Shown: one piece after another, positions 6,197 through 13,598 of the stretch | Numbering within the stretch: the stretch's first letter is position 1 | How the letters are laid out: every line of letters begins with the position of its first letter | Assembly: GCA_900546745.1 (NCBI GenBank) | Contig: URDT01000032.1 | Coordinates: forward strand, 1-13,920 | Origin: an uncultured Mycoplasmatota bacterium | GTDB taxonomy: Bacteria; Bacillota_I; Bacilli_A; RF39; UBA660 | Length of the DNA: 13,920 bases | Direction of reading: 5' to 3' | The notes under the pieces: model-generated | Database searches by the model: none | The model's input: the letters and a program-made list of their open reading frames with translations, nothing else | What the model was told of the DNA's origin: nothing | Program-made: the position numbers and the translations under genes

Positions 6197-7252
6197 ATGT
6201 TAGATAGATTGCAAGCAATAGAAAATCGATATAATGAATTGACACAAGAATTAATGAATCCAGAAGTTATTTCTAATGTGAAAAAAACTTTAGAATTAAC
6301 AAAAGAACAAGCTAGTTTAAGAGATGCTTATGAAGCTTTTCAAAAATATAAAGCTTACACTCAAACAATTGAAGATTCCAAAGAATTGTTAAAAGATCCA
6401 GAACTAGGTGAAATGGCTCAAGAAGATTTGAAAACAGCACAAGAACAATTAGATCAGTTAAATAAAGATTTAGAAATTATTTTACTTCCTAAAGATCCTA
6501 ATGATGGTAAAAATGTTATTGTGGAAATTAGAGGAGCAGCAGGTGGAGATGAAGGAAATATCTTTGCTGGTGACTTATTTGATATGTATAAACATTATGC
6601 TGAAAAACAAGGATGGACTGTAGAAATTAATGAAGAATATCCATCAGAAGCAGGAGGATACTCTTTAATTAGTTTTACAATTAAAGGAGACAGTGTTTAT
6701 TCTAAATTGAAATATGAAAGTGGAGCACACCGTGTTCAAAGAGTTCCAGCAACAGAAACACAAGGAAGAGTCCATACATCAACAGCCACTGTTCTTGTTA
6801 TGCCAGAAGCAGAAGAATTTGATTATGAATTAGATATGAATGAGGTAAGAATTGATATTACTAGAGCCTCAGGTTGTGGAGGACAAGGTGTTAATACAAC
6901 CGATTCAGCTGTTCGATTAACGCATATTCCAACAGGAATTGTAGTTTATTCTCAAACAGAAAGAAGTCAAATTAAAAATAAAGAAAAAGCCATTAAAATA
7001 TTAAAAACACGTCTTTATGATTTAAAACTTCGTGAGAAAGAAGAAAAAGAAGGCGCTGAAAGAAGAAGTAAAATTGGTACTGGAGACCGAAGTGAAAAGA
7101 TAAGAACTTATAATTATCCTCAAAATAGGGTAACGGATCATCGAATTGGATTTACTATCAATACTTTGGATAGAGTTATGCAAGGAGATTTAGAAAAAGT
7201 AATCGAGGCTTTGATTACAGAAGATCAAGCTAGAAAACTTCGTGGGGAATAA
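6197..7252 (+). CDS. prfA: Peptide chain release factor 1 (RF1)
   Basis: RF1 recognises UAA and UAG in the ribosomal A site and triggers release of the finished peptide. The stop-codon reading tripeptide is PAT (184-186, in 'RVPATETQGRVHTS'), which marks RF1; RF2 has SPF. The catalytic motif GGQ is at 228-230 in 'SGCGGQGVNTTDSAVRLTH', and Q230 is the residue methylated by PrmC, encoded downstream. The helical N-terminal domain 1 (about 1-100) and the C-terminal 'RSEKIRTYNYPQNRVTDHR' are intact. At 351 residues the length is normal. The ATG is preceded by AAAGAGGG at suitable spacing. It is the first gene of an operon that continues with a small membrane protein and prmC. All stop codons of the complete genes here are ones RF1 can read. 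Confidence 0.97.
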   Translation: MLDRLQAIENRYNELTQELMNPEVISNVKKTLELTKEQASLRDAYEAFQKYKAYTQTIEDSKELLKDPELGEMAQEDLKTAQEQLDQLNKDLEIILLPKDPNDGKNVIVEIRGAAGGDEGNIFAGDLFDMYKHYAEKQGWTVEINEEYPSEAGGYSLISFTIKGDSVYSKLKYESGAHRVQRVPATETQGRVHTSTATVLVMPEAEEFDYELDMNEVRIDITRASGCGGQGVNTTDSAVRLTHIPTGIVVYSQTERSQIKNKEKAIKILKTRLYDLKLREKEEKEGAERRSKIGTGDRSEKIRTYNYPQNRVTDHRIGFTINTLDRVMQGDLEKVIEALITEDQARKLRGE

Positions 7253-7258
7253 GCTGTT

Positions 7259-7570
7259 TTGAAAGAAGAATATTTACACCAATTAGAACAAGTGATAAAA
7301 ACAAAAGAAAATAAAGTATCAAGAACTAGTCAAAGCATATTTTTATTAAAAATAATTGCTAGTTTAATTCTTATTGATCAAATTCCAAATACATCTTTAA
7401 AAGATGTTAGTTTAGCTTGTGTACTTAGTATTATGATCACAAAATTATCTTTCATTATTCAGGATAAGAAACTATTGCAAGAGTTAAAAGAATTACAAAA
7501 TCATATACAAAATGATATTTATGAAGAAGAACCAGAACATCATGTAAAGGAAAAAATATGGAACCATTAG
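7259..7570 (+). CDS. Small two-helix membrane protein between prfA and prmC, unknown function
   Basis: I do not recognise this 103-residue protein. It would start at a TTG six bases after the prfA stop, with GTGGGG in the prfA end as a rather distant ribosome site. No ATG occurs early in the frame, and the next Met is about 59 residues in. Two hydrophobic segments (about 27-41, 'IFLLKIIASLILI', and 49-67, 'DVSLACVLSIMITKLSFII') suggest a hairpin membrane protein. Charged ends flank them: a Lys/Glu-rich N-terminus and an acidic, His-containing C-terminus ('YEEEPEHHVKEK'). Its end overlaps the prmC start by 13 bases, so translation of prmC is probably coupled to it. The tight fit in the operon supports a real gene. 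A role in release-factor biology is not implied by anything in the protein itself. Confidence 0.6.
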   Translation: MKEEYLHQLEQVIKTKENKVSRTSQSIFLLKIIASLILIDQIPNTSLKDVSLACVLSIMITKLSFIIQDKKLLQELKELQNHIQNDIYEEEPEHHVKEKIWNH

Positions 7571-8283
7571 ATTATTTAAAAAAATATTATTCGGGTGATA
7601 TCAAAGAAGCTTTATTACGACTTGAAAATGGAGAACCTGTTCAATATATTGTTGGAAATGTTGATTTTTATGGCTTTCCATTTGTTGTTAATAAAAATGT
7701 TTTAATTCCTAGATTTGAAACAGAAGAATTAGTAGAAAGAGCAATTGCTATCATTCAAAAAAAGTTTTCTAAAAAAATAGATGTTGTTGATTTAGGAACA
7801 GGTAGTGGTTGTATTGCGATTACTTTAAAAAAAATGATTGATGCAAATGTTGATGCAGTTGATATATCAGAGGGTGCTTTAGATGTTGCTAAAAAAAATG
7901 CCTCTAAAAATCAAGTAGATATTCAATTTTATTTAGGAGATATGTTAGAACCACTTCATAAAAAATATGATGTTATCATATCCAATCCTCCTTATATTGC
8001 AGAATCAGAAGAAATTATGGAAATTGTAAAAAACAATGAGCCTCATCAAGCTTTGTACGCTAAAAATAATGGTTTATACTTTTATGAAGAAATTTTAAAG
8101 AATGTAAAGAATTATTTAAAAAATCAATATTTAATTGCTTTTGAAATGGGAGAAACACAAGGAGAAGCAATCAAAGAAATGGCTTATCAATATTTGGGAC
8201 ATTGTGAAGTGACAATTGAAAAAGACTTAACTGGTAGTGATCGATTTGTTTTTATTATAGGTGAACAAAATGGAAGAATATAA
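7558..8283 (+). CDS. prmC: Release factor glutamine N5-methyltransferase (HemK/PrmC), short N-terminus
   Basis: PrmC transfers a methyl group from S-adenosylmethionine to the GGQ glutamine of RF1 and RF2, raising termination efficiency. The SAM-binding motif is 'VDLGTGSGC' (77-85), and the substrate-glutamine motif NPPY is at 143-146. 'NGEPVQYIVGNVDFYG' and 'LIPRFETEELVE' are typical HemK/PrmC segments just before the catalytic domain. At 241 residues it is shorter than usual (about 275-290). The conserved 'GEP.QYI.G' region begins near residue 24 rather than about 60, so roughly 40 residues of the N-terminal helical domain are absent. An in-frame stop at 7522-7524 rules out a longer start, and AAAGGA before the ATG supports 7558. 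Grouping with prfA is the common bacterial arrangement and fits enzyme with substrate. Confidence 0.95.
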   Translation: MEPLDYLKKYYSGDIKEALLRLENGEPVQYIVGNVDFYGFPFVVNKNVLIPRFETEELVERAIAIIQKKFSKKIDVVDLGTGSGCIAITLKKMIDANVDAVDISEGALDVAKKNASKNQVDIQFYLGDMLEPLHKKYDVIISNPPYIAESEEIMEIVKNNEPHQALYAKNNGLYFYEEILKNVKNYLKNQYLIAFEMGETQGEAIKEMAYQYLGHCEVTIEKDLTGSDRFVFIIGEQNGRI

Positions 8284-8608
8284 TGAGTTAGTAGAACAAT
8301 ATGAATTATTAACAGAAGAAGAAAAACGAGCTTGTTTAATTTATAAATCAAGGTTATCTTTTTTGATTAATGAGATAACAGCAGTTCCTAATTTTTTAGA
8401 TTTAGATGCGGATGCCATTTATCATAATCTTAACAATCCACAGCAGTTTCTTGAAATATATTTAAAGTACAAAAAAATATTAGAAAAACCGAATAACTTT
8501 TTTATGAAATTAAGTATTATGAATTCTTTAAAATTTGATACTATTCAATCTATTATTGATAGTTTGAAGCAAGTATATGTAACAATCAATTGTATCCAAT
8601 TGATTTAG
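8270..8608 (+). CDS. Unrecognised protein, probable N-terminal part of a frameshifted gene
   Basis: This 112-residue ORF begins at the ATG at 8270, five bases after AGGTGA, and overlaps the end of prmC by 14 bases. A GTG at 8261 in the same frame lies inside that ribosome site and is unlikely to be the start. The protein is helical and charged ('ELVEQYELLTEEEKRACLIYKSRLSFLINEI') with no membrane segment or cysteine cluster. I know no family for it. From about 8563 onward the -1 frame becomes the better-looking coding frame and continues to 8820. The last ~15 residues here ('KQVYVTINCIQLI') are therefore probably out of frame. One extra base in the T run at 8563-8565 would join both parts into a 183-residue protein. 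It could be a disrupted gene, an assembly error, or two separate small genes. Confidence 0.6.
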   Translation: MEEYNELVEQYELLTEEEKRACLIYKSRLSFLINEITAVPNFLDLDADAIYHNLNNPQQFLEIYLKYKKILEKPNNFFMKLSIMNSLKFDTIQSIIDSLKQVYVTINCIQLI

Positions 8609-8820
8609 AAGCTGGCTCAAAAGTGCTAGTGATTCCTTATCGTATTTTATTAGATTCAAAAGATAATTCATTAAAAAATACAAAAGATGATTTCAGTCAA
8701 AAAGAAGTTGTTATTTTTAAAGATGAATTAATATTAGAAGAAAAAAGTACAAAAGAATATGAAGATAACTTAACAGTTTATAAAGTAGTTGCTAAAAGCA
8801 AGAAAATAAAACATTTATAA
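8590..8820 (+). CDS. Unrecognised protein, probable C-terminal part of the frameshifted gene at 8270
   Basis: This frame is open from 8563 to 8820. The only available start is a TTG at 8590 with no convincing ribosome site in front of it. Read from 8563 it continues sensibly as 'FEASICNNQLYPIDLEAGSKVLVIPYRIL'. It then runs through a Lys/Asp/Glu-rich, probably beta-strand region ('EVVIFKDELILEEKS', 'LTVYKVVAKSKK') to the stop. It overlaps the preceding ORF by 19 bases in another frame. Codon and residue composition match the neighbours, so I read it as the continuation of the gene that starts at 8270 rather than an independent gene. The function is unknown. Confidence 0.45.
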   Translation: MYPIDLEAGSKVLVIPYRILLDSKDNSLKNTKDDFSQKEVVIFKDELILEEKSTKEYEDNLTVYKVVAKSKKIKHL

Positions 8821-8840
8821 TATCGTCAAATTACGACAAT

Positions 8841-8865
8841 AAGGTTTGAAAAAGCCTTTTTTTTT
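8841..8865 (+). terminator. Rho-independent terminator of the prfA-prmC operon, overlapping the polC promoter
   Basis: AAGGTTT (8841-8847) pairs with AAGCCTT (8852-8858, one T-G wobble) around a GAAA tetraloop, and nine Ts run from 8857 to 8865. The -35 element of the polC promoter (TTGAAA, 8846-8851) lies in the loop and upper stem. Confidence 0.8.
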
Positions 8866-8873
8866 GGTACAAT
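8846..8873 (+). promoter_or_regulatory. Promoter of polC, embedded in the upstream terminator
   Basis: TTGAAA (8846-8851, five of six) and TACAAT (8868-8873, five of six) are 16 bases apart. TG one base before the -10 (8865-8866) makes it an extended -10. The start site would be near 8880, leaving about nine leader bases and placing AGGTGGT at the mRNA 5' end. The spacer is largely the T tract of the terminator. Confidence 0.7.
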
Positions 8874-8888
8874 GAAGTAGGTGGTATT

Positions 8889-11800
8889 ATGCAAGATAAA
8901 TTAAGAATATTATTAGAAAAATCTAAATTTGATCAAAAAGAATATTTAAAAAATGGTACATTAAGTGGCCTAATCTTGAATAATACAAAAGATACTTGTA
9001 ATGTTGTAATTGACCTTGAAAATAACTTACCATTAAGTATTTATCAAGATTTAAAAAATTGTTTAAAAAATTACTTTCATACAGTTCCTCATGTGAATCT
9101 TTGTATTACTTGTAAACAAACGAGTCATAAAGAATTTTATCGCTATTTTGATTACTTTGTAGAACATATTCCTATTGATTCTTTAAAAGATAATGATGAT
9201 ATTTTATATAAAGGTTCAGAAGTTATAATTGAGTATGAAACATTGAAACCAACCGAAGAAGAAATTAAAACACTTGAAACAGAATTTCGTAAAGTAGGGT
9301 ATATTGTAGAGATAAAACTAACTTTAAAACATGAAATTGTAAAGCCAGAAATCAAAGAAGTAAAAGAAGAGCCAAAACAGGAAGTTACTAAACCAAAATT
9401 TAAAAATTATGAGAGAAAACCAAAAATAAAAGAAGATCACCCTGATGTTTTATACGGTAGACTAATTACAGATTCTATTATTAGAATGGATACTATTGTA
9501 GAAGTAAATAAAACTGTTACTGTAGAAGCTTATGTATTTGGAGCAGAACTTAGAGAAATTAAAACCAAGGATGGTAGACAGTTTAAAATATTAAATTTAA
9601 AATTAACTGATTTTACGGATAGTATCTATGCTACTTTATTTATGGGCGGGGAAGAAGAAGTTCCTAAAATAGATGAAAAAAATTGGTATAAAATAAGAGC
9701 CAAAGTAAAAGATGTAGACCAATATAATCCCGATATTTCCTTAAGTGTATTAGACATTAATATTTTAAAAAAAGAAGTAGAAGAAATTATTGATGATGCT
9801 CCTATTAAAAGAGTTGAATTACATGCCCATACAATGATGAGTCAAATGGATGGAGTTGTAAACGAAGAGACCCTTGTAAAACAAGCTATGAAATGGGGAC
9901 ATAAAGCAATTGCAATTACCGATCATAATGGTTGTCAGGCTTATCCTCATGTATTTAACTTAGTCAGAAATACAAATAAAGGAAAAGAAGAAAAAGATCA
10001 TTTTAAAGCAATCTATGGAACAGAATTAACATTAATTGATGATACTGTTAAAATCGTATTGAGACCAACAGATGCTGATTTATTAAAAAGTACTTATGTT
10101 GTATTTGATTTAGAAACAACAGGATTTAATGCCGGTGGAGAAGACTCTATTATTGAAATTGGTGCAGTTAAAATCCAAGAAGGCATGATAATTGATCGAT
10201 ATGATCAATTAGTTGATCCTGGAAAAGAAATTAGTGAACGTATTACAAATGTCACAAATATTACCAATGAAATGTTAGTAGGAAAACCAAATGAAGAAAC
10301 AGCCGTTAAGGACTTCAAAAATTGGATTGGTGATCTTCCAATGGTTGCTCATAATGCTAAATTCGATACCTCATTTATCGAAATGGCTTATAAAAAATAT
10401 AACTTAGGAGAATTTCTAAATCCAGTTATTGATACTTTAGAATTATCTCGTACAATGGATAATACTTATGCCCGCCATAGTTTATCGGCATTAGTAAAAC
10501 GATATAATGTTCCATTTGATGAAGAGGCTCACCATAGAGCTGACTATGATGCTGAAGGAACAGCCTTAGTATTTGCGAAAATGTTAAATAAACTATCTGG
10601 TATGAATTTTGAAATTATGACAGATTTAGATAAATTAGTTTCAAAAGATGAAATTCATAAATATGGTCGTGCCTTTCATGTTAACTTACTTTGTATCAAT
10701 AAAAAAGGTTTAAAAAATCTATTTAAAATAGTATCTTTAGCCAATACAACTTATTTATATAAAACACCTAGAATTTTGCGTAGTGAAATAGAAAAACATC
10801 GCGAGGGGTTATTAATTGGTAGTGGCTGTTATGAATCAGAAGTATTTATTGAAGCAAGAAGTAAAAGTGAAGAAGAGTTAGCGAATATTATTAACTTCTA
10901 TGATTATGTAGAAATTCAACCTCTTGATTTATATAGTCATTTATTAGAATCTGGAGATTTTGGATCTTATGAAGAATTAGTAGAAGTAGTGAAAAAAATC
11001 ATTAAAACAACAGAAGAAAGTGGTAAGATTGTTGTTGCTACAGGAGATGTTCACCATTTAACAAAAGAAGATAAAATATATAGAGAAATCATTGTTAATC
11101 AAAAAGTACCAGGTGGAGGAAGACATCCACTAGCTCGTTATAAAACAATTCCTAGCTATCATTTTAGAACAACAAGAGAGATGTTAAATGATTTTGAATT
11201 TTTAGGAACAGAAAAAGCCTATGAAATTGTTGTTACAAATACCAATAAGATAGCCGATATGATTGAAGAAATTGAAGTTATTATTCAAACTGGTGGGGTA
11301 CCTTTTTCTCCTAGAGTTAAAAATGATGATGGAACTTATTTAGATTGTCCTAGAGTGGTAACAGATTTAGTTTATGAAAAGGCAGCTTCTTGGTATGGAG
11401 ATCCACTTCCTTTGAACATTGAAGAGAGAATTGCCAAAGAATTATATGGAGATGCTGTTTTAAATAGTATTATTTATAATTTAAAAAAAGAATCTCTTAG
11501 TGAAGAAGAAATCAAAGAAAAATCATTTATAGAACTTCATAATGTAATTTTAAAAGGGGCAGATGCAGTTAAAGATTTAGTAAGACAAAATATCATAGAA
11601 ACAACAGAAGAGACATTAGAAGAAAAGGAATTAGAAAAAAAATTAAAGAAAACTCTAGGTGGTATTATTGGTGGAGGATTTGATCCTATTTACTTAATTG
11701 CCCAAAGACTTGTTCGAAAATCAAATAATGATGGTTTTCTAGTTGGATCCCGTGGATCTGTTGGATCTTCTTTCGTTGCTACGATGATGGGAATTACAGA

Positions 11801-13451
11801 AGTAAATCCACTTCCTGCTCATTACCGTTGTCCAAATTGTAAGCATAGTATTTTTGAAGATGAGAACGGAGAACAATTAGGTGCTACTTATTCAAGTGGA
11901 TTTGATTTACCTAATAAAGTGTGCCCAAATTGTGGCAGTGATTTGATTAAAGATGGACAAGACATGCCCTTTGCCACATTCTTAGGATTTAATGCCGACA
12001 AGGTACCCGATATTGATCTTAACTTTTCCGATTTAAATCAAGCGGCAACTCATGAATATACTAAGGTATTATTTGGCGTAGACAATGTTTATCGTGCTGG
12101 TACCATTGGTACAGTTGCTGAAAAAATAGCATTTGGTTATGTAAAAGGATATTGTGAAGAACATAATATTGTGATGCGTACTGCAGAAGTAGAACGTTTA
12201 GCAATGGGTTGTACAGGGGTAAAAAGAACAACAGGACAACATCCAGGAGGAATCGTTGTTATTCCTGACTATATGGATGTATTTGATTTTACACCTTTCC
12301 AATTTCCAGCGGATGATCCAAATTCAGCTTGGCGTACGACTCACTTTGATTATCACTCAATTGAAGATGATGTTTTAAAACTAGATATTTTAGGTCACTC
12401 TGATCCAACTCAACTTCGTATGATTCAAGATTTAACAAAGACAGATGTTACGAAGGTTCCTTTGGATGATAAAGAAACGATGGGGATTTTCTTATCCCCA
12501 GAACCATTAGGGGTAACGAAAGAACAGATTATGTGTGAAACAGGGACTCTTGGAATTCCAGAATTTGGTACAAAATTTACTTTACAGATGTTAGCTGATA
12601 CAAAACCAACGACATTTGCTGAATTGATCAAAATATCTGGTCTTTCTCATGGGACAGATGTTTGGGTAGGAAATGCTCAAGATTTAATTCGTAATAAGGT
12701 AGTTCCTTTTAGTGAGGTTATTGGATGTCGTGACGATATCATGGTATATTTGATGTATAATGGCTTAGAACCTATTAAGGCCTTTAAAATTATGGAATTT
12801 GTTCGTAAAGGAAAAGCAAGTAAACCAAAAGAACATGATCAATGGGTAGAGTATGAACAAATCATGAGAGATGCTGGAATTGCTGATTGGTTTATTGATA
12901 GTTGTGCGAAAATTAAGTACATGTTCCCAAAAGCCCATGCGGCTGCCTATGTTATTAGTGCTTTTCGTATTGCTTGGTATAAAGTTCATATGCCGGTATA
13001 CTTTTATGCATCATGGCTTTCTTCTAAAGCAACTGATTTTAATGTTGATGCAATGATAGCAGGATATAGTGCGATTAAAAATACTTTAATTGAAATTTCT
13101 AATAAAGGAAAAGAAGCAACAAATAAAGATGCTGGAGTGTTTGAATGTTTGCATGTTGCATTAGAAGCAAGTGCGAGAGGAATCAAGTTTTTAAATGTTG
13201 ATTTATATCATAGTGGAGCAACTGTCTTTTTACCAAGAGATGATACTAGTATTTATCCACCATTTAATGCAATTGATGGACTAGGAGATACGGTTGCAAA
13301 TAACATTGTCGAAGAGAGAAAGAAAAGAGAATTCTTAAGTATTGAAGATTTTCAGGTTCGTTGCAAAGTGTCTGGAACTTTAATTGAGAAAATGCGTTCT
13401 ATGGGAATTTTTGAAGGAATGGATGAAACAAATCAATTAAGTTTATTTTAA
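8889..13451 (+). CDS. polC: DNA polymerase III alpha subunit, Gram-positive PolC type with proofreading exonuclease
   Basis: PolC is the main replicative DNA polymerase of low-GC Gram-positive bacteria. Order: an N-terminal domain (1-~155) and charged linker; an OB fold (~200-300); PHP first half from 'LHAHTMMSQMDG' (H312); a DEDD exonuclease (D407, E409; 'AHNAKFD', D493; 'HHRADYD', H549 and D554); PHP second half; then the polymerase. The polymerase shows 'GSRGSVGSSFVATMMGITEVNPLP' (S954 onward), a Cys4 zinc site (C981, C984, C1012, C1015), catalytic 'PDIDLNF' (D1041, D1043), 'TTGQHPGG' and 'FPKAHAAAYV'. A helix-hairpin-helix region ('FNAIDGLGDTVANNIV') and the clamp-binding C-terminus QLSLF complete it. 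At 1520 residues it exceeds the usual ~1440, apparently through an insertion at about 855-918. The ATG follows AGGTGGT. It is a single-gene unit with its own promoter and terminator. Confidence 0.98.
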   Translation: MQDKLRILLEKSKFDQKEYLKNGTLSGLILNNTKDTCNVVIDLENNLPLSIYQDLKNCLKNYFHTVPHVNLCITCKQTSHKEFYRYFDYFVEHIPIDSLKDNDDILYKGSEVIIEYETLKPTEEEIKTLETEFRKVGYIVEIKLTLKHEIVKPEIKEVKEEPKQEVTKPKFKNYERKPKIKEDHPDVLYGRLITDSIIRMDTIVEVNKTVTVEAYVFGAELREIKTKDGRQFKILNLKLTDFTDSIYATLFMGGEEEVPKIDEKNWYKIRAKVKDVDQYNPDISLSVLDINILKKEVEEIIDDAPIKRVELHAHTMMSQMDGVVNEETLVKQAMKWGHKAIAITDHNGCQAYPHVFNLVRNTNKGKEEKDHFKAIYGTELTLIDDTVKIVLRPTDADLLKSTYVVFDLETTGFNAGGEDSIIEIGAVKIQEGMIIDRYDQLVDPGKEISERITNVTNITNEMLVGKPNEETAVKDFKNWIGDLPMVAHNAKFDTSFIEMAYKKYNLGEFLNPVIDTLELSRTMDNTYARHSLSALVKRYNVPFDEEAHHRADYDAEGTALVFAKMLNKLSGMNFEIMTDLDKLVSKDEIHKYGRAFHVNLLCINKKGLKNLFKIVSLANTTYLYKTPRILRSEIEKHREGLLIGSGCYESEVFIEARSKSEEELANIINFYDYVEIQPLDLYSHLLESGDFGSYEELVEVVKKIIKTTEESGKIVVATGDVHHLTKEDKIYREIIVNQKVPGGGRHPLARYKTIPSYHFRTTREMLNDFEFLGTEKAYEIVVTNTNKIADMIEEIEVIIQTGGVPFSPRVKNDDGTYLDCPRVVTDLVYEKAASWYGDPLPLNIEERIAKELYGDAVLNSIIYNLKKESLSEEEIKEKSFIELHNVILKGADAVKDLVRQNIIETTEETLEEKELEKKLKKTLGGIIGGGFDPIYLIAQRLVRKSNNDGFLVGSRGSVGSSFVATMMGITEVNPLPAHYRCPNCKHSIFEDENGEQLGATYSSGFDLPNKVCPNCGSDLIKDGQDMPFATFLGFNADKVPDIDLNFSDLNQAATHEYTKVLFGVDNVYRAGTIGTVAEKIAFGYVKGYCEEHNIVMRTAEVERLAMGCTGVKRTTGQHPGGIVVIPDYMDVFDFTPFQFPADDPNSAWRTTHFDYHSIEDDVLKLDILGHSDPTQLRMIQDLTKTDVTKVPLDDKETMGIFLSPEPLGVTKEQIMCETGTLGIPEFGTKFTLQMLADTKPTTFAELIKISGLSHGTDVWVGNAQDLIRNKVVPFSEVIGCRDDIMVYLMYNGLEPIKAFKIMEFVRKGKASKPKEHDQWVEYEQIMRDAGIADWFIDSCAKIKYMFPKAHAAAYVISAFRIAWYKVHMPVYFYASWLSSKATDFNVDAMIAGYSAIKNTLIEISNKGKEATNKDAGVFECLHVALEASARGIKFLNVDLYHSGATVFLPRDDTSIYPPFNAIDGLGDTVANNIVEERKKREFLSIEDFQVRCKVSGTLIEKMRSMGIFEGMDETNQLSLF

Positions 13452-13500
13452 AATTTAATTATAATAAATGATATAAATTTCAAAAATTAGATAGTAATAT

Positions 13501-13534
13501 AAAAAATTGACAAGAATAAACTTGCCAATTTTTT
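13501..13534 (+). terminator. Rho-independent terminator after polC
   Basis: AAAAAATTG-A-CAAG (13501-13514) pairs with CTTG-C-CAATTTTTT (13521-13534) around a six-base loop with one A-C mismatch. The A run and T run at the ends make it potentially bidirectional. The rest of the 147-base gap between polC and the next gene is A+T-rich with no clear gene. A weak possible promoter for the downstream gene (TTGTTT at 13546, TAAATT at 13569) is not convincing. Confidence 0.8.
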
Positions 13535-13598
13535 AGAATTTATATTTGTTTTTATAAGTGTTATTTGTTAAATTAAACACCAGAAACGGAGAATAAAT

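Noticed and set aside
8527..8533. Classic -1 slippery heptamer TTTAAAA, in the right register, inside the ORF at 8270
   Set aside because: Shifting to -1 here meets a TGA at 8536-8538, and that frame also has a TAG at 8560-8562, so it cannot produce the joined protein.
9152..9355. Minus-strand ORF opposite the polC N-terminal region
   Set aside because: No ribosome site, and the composition is that of an antisense shadow of a well-supported gene.
12425..13186. Three minus-strand ORFs (12425-12631, 12765-12989, 13004-13186) and a plus-strand ORF at 12871-13056
   Set aside because: All lie within highly conserved PolC polymerase sequence in other frames, with no start signals of their own.
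13507..13512. Perfect -35 hexamer TTGACA after polC
   Set aside because: It lies in the terminator stem, and no -10-like hexamer occurs 16-18 bases downstream, where there is only a T run.
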